A DNA stretch of 64,000 nucleotides. It comes from Larix kaempferi (Eukaryota; Streptophyta; Pinopsida; Pinales; Pinaceae). The stretch spans positions 12,392,501 to 12,456,500 of the forward strand of contig BSBM01000602.1 of assembly GCA_027924585.1 (NCBI GenBank), in the 5' to 3' direction. The position numbers and the translations under genes were made by a program. Position 1 is the first letter of the stretch, and each line of letters opens with the position of its first letter. Below, one piece after another: positions 49,248-60,008 of the stretch. The notes under the pieces were generated by a model. That model had not been told where the DNA came from. It saw only the letters and a program-made list of their open reading frames with translations, and ran no database searches.

Positions 49248-50295
49248 ATGATGGGCTTGGACCATCCTTGGGAACACATGCACCACAGGTCTTACCTGCA
49301 TCCAAATCTAGATAGGATAGAGAGAGGAGAGTTTTCTATGAGACCTGGTGGGAATGCTGATTTGTCCTCTATTCCTTCCACTTCAAGTGTTGTTTATGCT
49401 AAAGGGAATATGGCTAATATATCGAGAACCATCCCTATCAACATTTCCACCAAACCTGGGATCGTGGAAAACATCTTTATTGGAGCAGATTGTTCTCCGG
49501 AGGAGATCGCTCTGTATACTAAAATTTTTAAAGAATTCTGCGATATTTTTTCCTGGTCTTATGAGGAGATTCCAGGCATCAATCTTGCCATTGTTGAGCA
49601 TGTCATCACAACGTATCCTAACGCGAAACCTGTGAGACAAAAGCTCCGTCCAGTGAATCCTCGAAAAGAGTCCGCCATTAAGGCAGAGGTTGAAAAATTG
49701 CTTAAAGCCGGATTTATCTATCCGATCGACATGACGGAATGGGTTTCAAATCCTGTTACGGTTGATAAAAAGAAAGGGACCATTAGAGTCTTAACTGACT
49801 TCTGGGATTTAAACAAAGCTTGTCTGAAAGATAACTACCCCACACCATTTATTGATCAGATCATAGATGCGTGTGCAGGACACGAGATGTTTTCTTTCAT
49901 GGACGGATTTTCGGGATATAATCAAATTCAAATCAAACCCGAAGATCAACACAAAACAGATTTTATTTGCCCATGGGGAACCTTTGCCTATCGGAAGATT
50001 CCGTTTGGCTTAAAGAATGTTGGAGCCACTTTTCAGCGAGCAATGAATTTTTCTTTTCATGACATCAAACATATAGTTGAACCTTACTTGGATGACCTCC
50101 CGGCGCGATCTCGAAAGAGACGGGATCATCCAGCTCATTTGAGACTTGTGTTTGAGCGATGCAGACAATACAAGATTCGATTGAATCATAATAAGTGTGT
50201 ATTCTGCGTCGAGTCTAGACGATTACTGGGTTTCATTGTATCCAGTCGTGGCATAATAGTCGACCCTTTAAAAGTTGAGGCGATTGTGAATCTGT
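49248..50295 (+). pseudogene. Element C reverse transcriptase
   Basis: The first 140 codons finish the linker; RT proper starts at about 49675 with EVEKLLKAGFIYPI. Catalytic Asp in FSFMDGFSGYNQI (GAC at 49902) and YLDD (50085-50096) are both intact, as is the PFGLKNVGATFQR motif between them. No stop lies in the domain. The frame is cut at about 50295 by the solo LTR and resumes at 50897. RT copies the element RNA into DNA in the cytoplasmic particle. Confidence 0.88.
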
Positions 50296-50896
50296 TGTTG
50301 ATGTATATGTAACTTCGGAATGTATTTCATCTGTGTATTTTATATATATATTTATTGTACCCTTATAAGAGATGTGTCATTCCTCTATAAGGAAGTGTCG
50401 TCATGTGGATTGAAAAGTGTCGCAAGTGTGTGTACTTGCCGGTGGGTTATTAGACAACCATGTGGGGTCGGCCCTGAATTATATATATTATAATGTGGAT
50501 GTACCTAGCTAGACAAGTCGGCCCCATAAGGTCACTGGGCAAAAAGGTTAGTATAAATAGAGATCGGAGATCTCTATTTTAGACACTCAGAAAAGTAACT
50601 CACTCTCACTCAGAAAGTGGCACACTAGTGAGGAGGAGGATCATCTGCTACTAGGAGACTATGTCAGTGTTATTTGGTTGTACTTTGGTTGAGCCATTGC
50701 TCTCTCTATCTCTGAGGAAGTTGTGGGGTTTTTCACCTTAGGGTTTTCCCCATGGAAACTCTGTGTCTCTTGTCTCTTATGCTTTTGATTCTTGTGATGC
50801 TTGTCATATTGTCATTTCCATGCATTGATATACTATATATGTTATTCTCTCAGCAAAGATCCTAGAGTATTGTGAATTAATGCTCAAAATTTAACA
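50296..50896 (+). mobile_element. Solo LTR, possibly Ty1/copia type, inserted between RT and RNase H of C
   Basis: About 600 bp starting TGTTGATGTATATG and ending AAATTTAACA, with a TATA box (GTATAAATAGAG near 50552) and no coding frame. The flanks TCTGT (50291) and TCTTC (50897) could be a decayed 5-base target duplication. Removing it would join the RT end VEAIVNL to LPPPRTL, the expected continuation. The superfamily is a guess from its ends and length; the exact borders may be off by a few bases. Confidence 0.65.
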
Positions 50897-51520
50897 TCTT
50901 CCTCCTCCTCGCACCTTGAGACAACTCCAAAGTTTGCAAGGCATGTCTAACTTCCTACGACGTTTTATCATAAACTATGCCAAAATTACAAAGGGTTTCA
51001 TGAGACTGCTTAAACAAGATACCTACTTTATGTGGGATGAGGTTGCTCAAGCATTGTTTGAGGCCTTGAAAAAGGCATTACTATCAGCCCCCTTGTTAAG
51101 CCCGCCTGATTATACAAAGGATTTCCTCTTATATCTCGCGGCATCAATATACACAATTGGCATAGTACTAGTTCAGGAGGACAACACGCTCCAAGAGCAT
51201 GTCGTTTATTATCTCTCGCACGCATTGACAGCTCCTCAGATTAAGTATTCACATGTTGAGAAGTTAGCACTAGCTGCGGTCTATGCGGTGTAGAGGCTTC
51301 GTCACTATATCCTTTTACGAACCACTACTGTGACTATGGGGGTCAATCCTTTCCAATATGTTCTCACTCGACGTATCATTGGTGGGAAATACAATAAATG
51401 GATTGTAATCCTGCAAGAGTTTGATTTGGTTTTTCAGTCTGCCAAGTCGAAGAAATCACCATTGTTCGCTGAATTAATTTCAAAATTTCCCAGTGACTTA
51501 GTGCATATTGAGGAAGAGTC
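50897..51520 (+). pseudogene. Element C native RNase H, first catalytic Asp missing
   Basis: It follows RT in the same frame. The domain is recognisable from FLLYLAASIYTIGIVL to LRHYILL. At the place of the usual first catalytic Asp (TDAS-type motif) the sequence is YLAAS, so the first Asp is absent. A TAG at 51291-51293 replaces Gln. In Tat elements with two RNases H the native copy is known to be degenerate, which fits the second RNase H at 59344. Confidence 0.78.
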
Positions 51521-52337
51521 ATCATTCCCAGATGAACATATCTTTCTTATTGCCTCCTCTGACCCATGGTATAGATATATTTTAATATATCTCCAGACTT
51601 TGAGGTGTCCTACCACTTTTTCTAGAGAGGAACGACGCAAACTAAAAAGTCATGCGAAAAACTATCTCATTATTTATGATACTTTGTACAGACGTGGGAT
51701 AGACTCCATCTTACGACGTTGTTTGACTTTAGAAGAAGCAGAGTCATTATTGAATGATGCTCACAGTGGAGCTTGTGGGGGTCATCTTTCTGGGTTGGCA
51801 ACAGCTCAGAAAATATTACGTGCCGGGTATTTTTGGCCCACAATCTTTAAAGATTGTGTGGAAGCTGTGAAACGCTATCGTCCGTGTCAATTTTTCACTA
51901 GAAAAATGAGAGCACATCCAGCTCCTCTTCATCCTATAATCACAGCAGGACTCTTCACCAAATGGGGGGTTGATTATATGACTTGCAATCCAGTTTCAGC
52001 TCGAGGGAATCATTATATCATCGTTTTTGTCGACTACTTCACCAAGTGGGCCGAAGCAATGCCTACTGTTGAAGCAGATGGAGAAACTGCCGCTTATTTT
52101 GTATTCAACCAGATTATCTCAAGGTTCGGCATACCTAAAGAGATCGTGACTGATCACGGTCGCCATTTTTAGAACAGCATGATGACTGATCTTTACACTA
52201 TGCTAGGTTTTCGGCAAGAACATTCATCTTCTTTCTATCCATGGGTGAATGGTCAAGTCGAAGCGGTTAATAAGACTTTAAAGACAATTCTGCAAAGAAC
52301 CGTTAATGTTAGTCGAAATAACTGGCACATTATGTTG
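51521..52337 (+). pseudogene. Element C integrase, N-terminal and core part
   Basis: Zinc region H-H-C-C at about 51755-51890 (AHSGACGGHL ... RPCQF). Core: WGVDYM with the first Asp near 51970, VTDHGRHF with the second Asp at 52152-52154, and NGQVEAVNKTL with Glu at 52260-52262. All three catalytic residues are present. One stop, TAG at 52170-52172 (Gln expected). The frame is broken by element D at 52337, after HIML. Confidence 0.86.
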
Positions 52338-53787
52338 TGGTGGGCTCTAAGTATGGGTGCCTAATGAGGGCAGCTAGACCAGGAGCCTACTTTAATTATC
52401 AAACCAGGGGACATACAAACTTTAGAGGTACTGGCACTATATGTGCTCTTTAGGATAGTCTTTGTCGAAGTTGGGTGTTTGTATCAATGTTTTTAAAGAG
52501 TTGCCTAAAAAAATATTAAATGAACTGTAAACAAGATTGTTTAATCTATGGAGGAGAAATTCCTATGCTAAGAAATTCAAATGCTGAAAGCAGGAAATCT
52601 ATGTCTAAGAATTTGAATGCAGGAAACAGTAAATCTATTTTTAAGAATTAACTTGTTGAAAACAATAAAAATTATACTATGGAATTGAATGCTGGAAATA
52701 TAACAGATCTATTCTAAAGTAATGAAACCTTGATCTTTAATCTAAGAAGTAATTACTGTAAATCGAATGCACAAAACTCAAATTCTGATCTAACATTATC
52801 TAATGCTAAAGCTAAATTCGGAATGCCATTATCTAATGCTGCAATTTTAATCAAAACATTAAGGAGTGAATGTCATCATGTAACCAATAAATACTGAAAG
52901 AAATCAATCTCTATGAGCAGTTCTAATAATGAAATGAACACATAGGCTTAATATCTAGACCGTTGCTTCAGAAGTAAATGCAAGTACCTAGAGAAATAGG
53001 TGTTAAATTATGCCTTGGCAGAATGCTGCTATAGGACTACAGACACAACATTACCAAACTATAGAGTGCGTTATAATGAACTACGGAATCTGAAAGGTTC
53101 AACTACTACATAAATCATATCGTGTTATTTAGACGCTATTTAGAATACTCTCATCTGCAATATAAATTCAACCAATGCAAAACACATAATGAGAAATACC
53201 TGAACAGTAAGATCTCCCGACTTACGTGTTGGAGGGGCCCTCTCCAACCCGTACTCAGGAGTGAAGGGAACTTATAAATGCTGAATTGTAAGTAACATCA
53301 AGTCTGTATTAAAATAGGAACTTCATAGTTTAAAACCAGGTCTGTAACATAACTGTCTCAGTGGTATAAAATGTAAAACAATAATTCTCCAAAATAGTAG
53401 CAGGGGCCTCTCGCTACCCGAGAGGTCCATATTTATATAATTCTAATGCTTAACCTAACAAAATGTCTAAATGTCGATTCTCTTTGAATAGGAGTTCGTT
53501 CTCTACAGATCAAGAAAAAGGCGTTGAGTTTGGTGATGTTCTTTCAGTTCTTCACTTGGTTTGCGCGTTGTCCTTTAGTGCACCTACACCTGCTCATTCA
53601 AACTCGTTTGTCATGCAATTAGCTCATAGAATGCTTTCAAAACATAACAGAAATAATCCATCTTAAACAACTTCATTAAATAATTAAGGTAAATCATTTT
53701 CCCATAAAACAAGTGTATTCCTTCTCCCTTTCTTGTGTTTTTGCTGTGGGGAAAGGCCTATCAGATACCTGTATTTTGGACCCATCA
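52338..53787 (-). mobile_element. Element D LTR (3' LTR of the element)
   Basis: On the - strand it starts TGATGGGTCC and ends GCCCACCA. Two perfect hairpins: GTTGGAG/CTCCAAC (53228-53248) and CCTCTCG/CGAGAGG (53407-53425). The second lies just after the - strand TATA box TATATAAATA (53430-53439). A 67-codon frame on the + strand inside the LTR also occurs in the other LTR but is just shared by identity. Confidence 0.88.
53430..53439 (-). promoter_or_regulatory. TATA box in D LTR
   Basis: TATATAAATA on the - strand, followed within about 5 bases by the hairpin CCTCTCG-CTACC-CGAGAGG that would lie at or near the transcript start. Confidence 0.6.
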
Positions 53788-53797
53788 TTCTCCCCCA
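53788..53797 (-). other. Polypurine tract of element D
   Basis: On the - strand TATGGGGGAGAA ends directly at the LTR start TGATGGG. It sets the orientation of D. Confidence 0.7.
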
Positions 53798-53809
53798 TAC
53801 TTGAAGGAT

Positions 53810-56118
53810 TCACCCATCCGTGGGTGACGCATTCAACTCTTCAACAACTTCTCTAATGTCCCATGCTACCACCCTGGGGGTGCCTGCTTGCCTATAGTAG
53901 CCCGTGCTCTGATCTTCTTTGACCCATACCCTCCTTTCTTCTTCCTCATTAGTCAGTTCCTTAATAACCGGGGGAAGGAAAAATGGAGGATTCAGCCTCA
54001 TTCCTATCCATCTAAGTTGATTCTTTATCATGGATTCTCTATAAAGTTTGGCTTTGAACAGAGCGGCTGCAAGTTTGATAGGGGAGTGGAGCTCTCTCCT
54101 TTTAAGGTCATTTTCCACCCTGCACCATCTCTCATTAATGGACTCATCAAATTCTTTATGTGTGCTTTGGAGAGTGACATCAAAGTGTGCCACAGCCTCC
54201 TGTTGCTTTGTAAGGAGAATAGGGATCAACTCTTCATCCTGGGTGAGGATCCTATGACTATAAATTATTCCCTCATGGTGAGTCGCCTCTGCCCTGATCA
54301 TTAAGGGAGTCTGCCATTTTGATGCAACGTAGAGGTGGTAGTCCTGAGCTCATTCAATTTCGTGATTCATCCATGAATATAGTGCCCTCAACTAGAAATC
54401 GCCCATGTACGGGTTTGGAGACCAGTTGGGTGAGCTAGGGACTACAAAATTGTGTAAGAAAAATTCGCTTAACTGGTCCTTCTCCAATTTTGTGGCATTC
54501 AAAGATGCATCCATAAATTCTTTGGGGGAATTTATCTCTATTGGGAGTCCCTATTTTAACCTTTGAAGCTGAAATTTGCTCCACTTTTCTTGTAGATAAA
54601 CTATGTAGACCGCTGATGGTGGCATGAGGTCCCGTACTTGGTCATATATTTTAATGGTAGTAGCCAAAGTGTCCTTTAGTTGAACAATCTCCTGGTCCTT
54701 TTTGGCTAGCTCACCTTGTGCCTCAGCTAATTTCTCTTGAAGTGTTGAATTTCTCTGTTCAGCCAGTCTTAGCTCCCCTGCATGATGCATTTTTAGAATT
54801 GTGTCTTCTCAAATGAGAACGGGGGTGATGCGGGCTGGCTTCCTGATTCAATTTTCAATGTCACCATCTCCTTTCTGAGCTTTTCTAATTCTGCCTGTGC
54901 CTCAGCCAGCTGATTGACGACCCTAGGGTTTTCATTATGCTCAGGAGGGTTCCCCTGGGGGTTGTCTTGCTCTTTTTGTTCATTCCGTTATTCTTCTGCC
55001 TCCTGTTCTTCTTGTTCATCCTGCATTTCCTGTTCATCTTGCATTTCCTGTTCATCTTGCTCCTCTTCTATAGTGGGATCCTTCTAATCTACCCACTGAA
55101 TATCGTCCTCATCCGACACATTTTGAACGATGGGACTAGGTTCCCTACTCTTTTCCTTGGTAATTCAGATTCTGGATGCTTGTGTGAATCTCTTACTTCT
55201 TCTCTTCAGCTCTTGATTACTGGCAAGAATCCCTGGGTTCTTTTTGGGGGAGTCATCTCTTGAATGCTTGATTTTCACCAGGGTATCAGCCACACTGTCC
55301 AGGTCAATTTTCCTCTTCGCCCCTGATGTAGAGGCGGTTTTATTCATTGCTCATAGTGGTAGGGATACGCCAGCTATGGGTGTACCCTTCATTCTTTAAA
55401 CATCTTCAGCGGATACCAACACGAATTCTTCCCAAGAAAGATCTGGTATCTGTGCCTTTAATTCCTCACAAACGATTACCTTGATCAGCCCATGATTGGA
55501 TAAGGCATCCTCCTTACCTTTAATCACCTTCTTGCTCATTTCTACTAGAGATTGGAGAAGGTAGTATGGAATACTAATGTTGTTGTTTGGTGGATGATGG
55601 GACCTGTGCCTTAACAGCTCTAGAATTCGAAAATGGAAAATGGGGACATAGCTTAACCTACCAGAGCATGTGATGTACTTCTAAACGATTGCAGCCAATT
55701 CCTCCCATGGTGATGGCATGGAGAGTCTTTTGACTCCATTTTTGTCTTTGTCATAGACCTCTCCTTGCTCAAAGAATGTTGCCTTTTCTTCAAGGTTTGA
55801 CTCCCTGTCATCCCTGCTCCAATGCAAACCCCTCTGTAGACCAGTGAATTTGGCAATCACATCCTCATCCAACTTTATACATAACCCCTTCACTCTGGTG
55901 ACAAAGTGTTCATCCTTGATATGTTTAAAATTCCTTACAAACTCCAGAGCCACCCCTGTATTGTACCCTTTCAATCCTAGGATGAAAGGCATCCAGCCCA
56001 CACTGTGGATGGTTGTTAATATTCGCAGGTTCTGGTAGATGGCGCTGTGCTCCTCTGGTTCACTTTTCTTGAATCCTTTCGTCATCTTAAAATCTCTTCT
56101 AAAATCAACAAAAACCAA
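53810..56118 (-). pseudogene. Unknown extra frame of element D, between integrase and 3' LTR
   Basis: One frame on the - strand from 56118 to about 55165 with stops at 55681, near 55389 and near 55353, then a shift, and a second frame 54790-53810. About 770 codons in all. The first part (TRVKGLCIKL, KFTGLQRGLHW, SMPSPWEELAAIV) resembles in spacing the plant retroelement proteins annotated as putative plant transposon protein. The middle has a basic stretch with GAKRKID and RRSKR, a possible nuclear signal. The segment at 54790-54551 is a coiled coil (QEKLAEAQGELAKKDQEIVQ). Location is that of Athila env-like frames, but no membrane segment is seen. Function unknown. Confidence 0.55.
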
Positions 56119-56731
56119 CTTTGAATGTGGATTTTACCTCACTGGTCTAGATTGACTATAGGATCGAGGCCAGATTGCTTGCTGCATGACCACACTCACT
56201 TCTGATGGCTTGCTTTTGGAAAGTTCTGAGAGGTTTTTGTTTGCAAAAACTGGCTCTTTTTTGGACGATCATGCAGCCTTACTTAACTGTCTTTCCGCAC
56301 TTATCCTTATTATTCTTTGCGGTACTTGCTGATTGATCCATTTCTTTCCATAATCAAGCTCTTCATTTCGCTTTATGCTTGTACTTTGCACTTCTGCTCC
56401 GATTATTGTGAAGTATGATGGTTATATGCGGATTCATCATTTGCTGAAATGACGGGTGTGTGAAATCATGATTTTGTAATCTGAACCTTTCCCCCGACTT
56501 TAGCAAAAAGCTGTCCTCAGCTTAAAAAAAACCGTTTTGGGGATAATGATTTGACCTTACGAATAAAATGAAAATGTTTAGAGATTACCTTGTTATATTT
56601 TGTTAGCGTACCTGAGTTCACGATCATGGATGATTTGTATGCATGCTGGATGCTGTAGTAGATTTAGTGTAATCCGTAGTAATCTTCAGCGTGTCAATAG
56701 TTATGTGTGATGTCGGCTTTTTCTTTCTTTG
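56119..56731 (-). other. Spacer between integrase remnant and extra frame of D
   Basis: No frame or motif recognised. AT-rich; on the - strand it separates the integrase stop (56734-56732) from the ATG at 56118. Confidence 0.4.
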
Positions 56732-57270
56732 CTATTGGATGATTTCTGTGTGGGCAAGTGCTTGTTGGCGTTGCTTATCCAGTTGATTCAATTGTAGCAT
56801 GCATTCTTGTTGTATTTCTGATAGTTCCATGTTCAACTCTACTGCAATTCTTAGTGTTTTTATTTCAAATTCAATTGGCAGCATGACTTTCTTTCCATAT
56901 ACTAACTCATAAGTTGTGAACCCTGTTGTTGTCTTCCATGTGGTGTTATAGGCCCAAACTGCCTCACTTAATTTGTCATCCCAATCTCTTTTGTGGATTT
57001 GGACTGTCTTTGTCAGAATCCTCTCTAATTCTCTGTTGGTGACTTATGCTTGACCATTTTCCTGAGGGTGATAGGAGGAGGACTGTCTGTGCTTGACATT
57101 GTTTCATTTCATCAAGTCTTCTATTAAGTTGGATGTAAATTGTGGTCCTTGATTAGAAACTAGTTCCATTGGAACACCAAACCTGTGGAAGATTTGCTCA
57201 GTGAAAAATTTTGCTACATTGTTTTCATTTGCTGCAGCAAGTGCTGCTACCTTAGTCCATTTTGTAAGTT
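56732..57270 (-). pseudogene. Element D integrase remnant
   Basis: On the - strand it enters inside the core at TKWTKVAALAA. FGVPMELVSNQGPQFTS has Asn where the second catalytic Asp should be. YHPQENGQA is followed by TAA in place of the catalytic Glu codon, and a TGA lies shortly before. The C-terminal part (WAYNTTWKTTTGF, ELVYGKK) is intact and ends with TAG. The protein could not integrate DNA. Confidence 0.82.
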
Positions 57271-57271
57271 A

Positions 57272-57289
57272 ATCTGTGCAACGGCACCA
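57272..57289 (-). other. Primer-binding site remnant of element D
   Basis: On the - strand TTTTTGGTGCCGTTGC follows the LTR end. It resembles the site TGGCGCCGTTGCCGGGGA (tRNA-Asp type, common in Athila) with the 3' part lost in the deletion that joins it to integrase. Confidence 0.6.
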
Positions 57290-57294
57290 AAAAG

Positions 57295-58742
57295 TGGTGG
57301 GCTTTAAGTATGGGTGCCTAATGAGGGCAGCTAGACCAGGAGCCTACTTTAATTATCAAACCACGGGACGTACAAACTTTAGAGGTACTGGCACTATATG
57401 TGCTCTTTAGGATAGCCTTTGTCGAAGTTGGGTGTTTGTATCAATGTTTTTAAAGAGTTGCCTAAAAAAAGATTAAATGAACTGTAAACAAGATTGTTTA
57501 ATCTATGGAGGAGAAATTCCTATGCTAAGAAATTCAAATGCTGAAAGCAGGAAATCTATGTCTAAGAATTTGAATGCAGGAAACAATAAATCTATTTTTA
57601 AGAATTAACTTGCTGAAAACAATAAAAATTATACTATGGAATTGAATGCTGGAAATATAACAGATCTATTCTAAAGTAATGAAAGCTTGATCTTTAATCT
57701 AAGGAGTAATTACTGTAAATCGAATGCACAAAACTCAAATTCTGATCTAACATAATCTATTGCTAAAGCTAAATTCGGAATGCCATTATCTAATGCTGCA
57801 ATTTTAATCAAAACATTAAGGAGTGAATGTCATCATGTAAACAATAAATATTGAAATAAATCAATCTCTATGAGCAGTTCTCATAATGAAATGAACACAT
57901 AGGCTTAAGATCTAGATCGCTGCTTCAAAAGTAAATGCAATTACATAGAGAAATAGGTGTTAAATTATGCCTTGGCGGAATGCTGCTACAGGACTACAGA
58001 CACACCATTACCAAACTATAGAGTGCGTTATAATGAACTACGGAATCCGAAAGGTTCAACTGCTACAGAAATCAAATCGTGTCATTTAGACGCTATTTAG
58101 AATACTCTCATCTGCAATATAAATTCAACCAATGCAAAACACATAATGAGAAATGCCTGAATAGTAAAATCTCCTGACTTACGTGTTGGAGGGGCCCTCT
58201 CCAACCCGTACTCAGGAGTGAAGGGAACTTATAAACACTGAATTGTAAGTAACATCAAGTCTGTATTAAAATAGGAACTTCATAGTTTAAAACCATGTCT
58301 GTAACACAACTGTCTCGGTGGTATAAAATGTAAAACAATAATTCTCCAAAATAGTAGTAGGGGCCTCTCCCTACCCGAGAGGTCCATATTTATATAATTC
58401 TAATGCTTAACCTAACAAAATGTCTAAATGTCGATTCTCTTTGAACAGGATTTTGTTCTCTACAGATCAAGAAAAGGGCGTTGAGTTGGGTGATGTTCTT
58501 TCAGTTCTTCACTTGATTTGCGCGTTGTCCTTTAGTGCACCTACACCTGCTCATTCAAACTCATTTGTCATGCAATTAGCTCATACAACGCTTTCAAAAC
58601 ATAACAGAAATAATCTCTTAAACAACTTCATTAAATAATTAAGGTAAGTCATTTTCCCATAAAACAAGTGTATTCCTTCTCCCTTTCTTGTGTTTTTGCT
58701 GTGGGGAAAGGCCTATCAAATACCTATATTTTGGATCCATCA
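57295..58742 (-). mobile_element. Element D LTR (5' LTR of the element)
   Basis: 1448 bp, very similar to 52338-53787 with scattered substitutions. Followed on the + strand by TGTTG and the continuation of the C integrase. Confidence 0.88.
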
Positions 58743-58747
58743 TGTTG

Positions 58748-59221
58748 TACCCTTCTCTTTGGGCTTATCGAGCAAATGTGAAGACTGCTACCGGGTTCTC
58801 TCCTTTCCAACTTGTGCATGGGATAGAAGCAGTTGTTCCGGTTGAGTGTGAGATTCCTTCGTTGAAGTTAGCTGTCCAACTACTGCCAGATACCTCAGCA
58901 CTAGAAGAATGTTTGCTGCATTTAGAGCATCTAGATGAGCAGCATCGTGATGTGCTCACAAAAAACAAGATCCATAAGAATCGAGTCAAGGGACAGAACG
59001 ACAAGTCTGTCAGACCTATGGTGTTTCTCGAGGGAGACCTTGTTCTACTTTGGGATCAGGACAAGGAACCTTTAGGACCTGGAAAGTTCGAATCCATGTG
59101 TCTCGATCCCTATATAATTTCTAAGGTACTGAAGAAAGGTGCATATGAGCTAACAGACTACGAGGGTAATAAGCTGCCAGAGCCTAGAAATGGGCTCTAC
59201 CTGAAGAAGTACTATGCTTAG
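58748..59221 (+). pseudogene. Element C integrase, C-terminal part
   Basis: It continues the frame left at 52337: the codon after the duplicated TGTTG is TAC and the next residues are PSLWAYRANVKTATGF. Continuous to NGLYLKKYYA and TAG at 59219-59221 with no internal stop. The GPGKFESMCLDPYII segment belongs to the integrase C-terminal domain. The same YYA end is in E. Confidence 0.86.
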
Positions 59222-59343
59222 GCATTCGTGCTTTTTCTTGTATTATAGCTGTATATTTTGTAGAGATAGCTTTTTCTTGTGATTGTTAGTTGGACTTATG
59301 TGTTTTTCGCTTCATGTTTCAAATGTCGACTGAACATTTTTTA
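59222..59343 (+). other. Interval between integrase stop and second RNase H of C, possible intron
   Basis: About 120 bases, T-rich, ending GAACATTTTTTAG directly before the first RNase H codons. E has about 150 bases at the same place with different sequence. Both look like non-coding sequence; a splice acceptor (TTTTTTAG) is possible, the donor is not clear. Confidence 0.45.
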
Positions 59344-59750
59344 GGATTTGTTGATGGCGCCAGTCGCCACACCCGACAGTTGGCTTCAACAGCTTGGGTT
59401 ATTTACTCACAACTGGCCAACTAGTTTCATCCAGGGGGGGGGTTTGTTTGGGTCCCACAACGAATAACGTGGCTGAGTACAGTGTGGTCATAGAACTTCT
59501 CCGGGATGCTCTTGTCCAGGGCATTTCACGATTGGAGGTAAGGCTTGATTCGCAATTAGGTGTATTTCAGTTAACGGGTGTTTATCAGATTAGAGATCCC
59601 GTTTTGCTACGATATTTTTTGCGAGTTAAATTATTGGAAAGATAATTTGATTAGATCACATATCAACATATTCCAAGAAATTTAAATGCATTAGTTGATT
59701 CATATGCAAACTACGATTTATATTGGCATTTGTATCATACACTTTCATAA
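59344..59750 (+). pseudogene. Archaeal-type RNase H (second RNase H) of element C
   Basis: FVDGAS (Asp), TTNNVAEY (Glu), RLDSQL (Asp) and HIPRNLNALVDSYAN (last Asp region) are all recognisable, so the catalytic residues are conserved. One base is missing near 59408, next to a run of nine G, and two stops (near 59642 and 59654) break the frame; it ends at TAA 59748-59750. It would remove the RNA strand of the RNA-DNA hybrid in place of the degenerate native RNase H. It lies after integrase, in its own frame, as in E. Confidence 0.78.
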
Positions 59751-60008
59751 TAAGCACATAAATTTTAAACACACACATGTAAATATAAAGCCTATACTGT
59801 ATATATATCCAATACTGTATCAAAACATAATATGAGTTTAGATCATAAGTCTATCACAGAGTCATGTCATAAGATACAAAATTGGGCTCAATGGCCTCAA
59901 AAATATACATAAAATATCCTTCTCCTATGGAGAAGGTGGGGCCTCATCAACATCCACTGCCTCTCGGTAGCATATGACCAACCTAGCTACCTTCCGAACC
60001 AACCTAAT
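59751..60008 (-). other. 3' flank of the antisense gene of C
   Basis: AT-rich. On the - strand, downstream of the gene stop, GAGGCCATTGAGCCCAATTTTGTA resembles the 3' flank of the antisense gene in E (GAGGCTTCATATTTTGTA). Probably its 3' untranslated region. Confidence 0.45.

Larger units (their letters stand above)
52338..58742 (-). mobile_element. Element D: Athila-like LTR retrotransposon, internally deleted, nested in C integrase
   Basis: 6.4 kb between two copies of TGTTG (52333-52337 and 58743-58747). LTRs of 1450 and 1448 bp. On the - strand: LTR, primer site, integrase remnant, a long unknown frame, polypurine tract, LTR. Gag, protease, RT and RNase H are missing. The extra frame between integrase and 3' LTR, the long LTRs and the GGTGCCGTTGC primer site fit the Athila group. 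Confidence 0.82.

Noticed and set aside
53463-53666. Possible gene in the D LTR (also at 58420-58638)
   Set aside because: It is antisense to the element and shared only because the two LTRs are alike; no homologue or promoter evidence.
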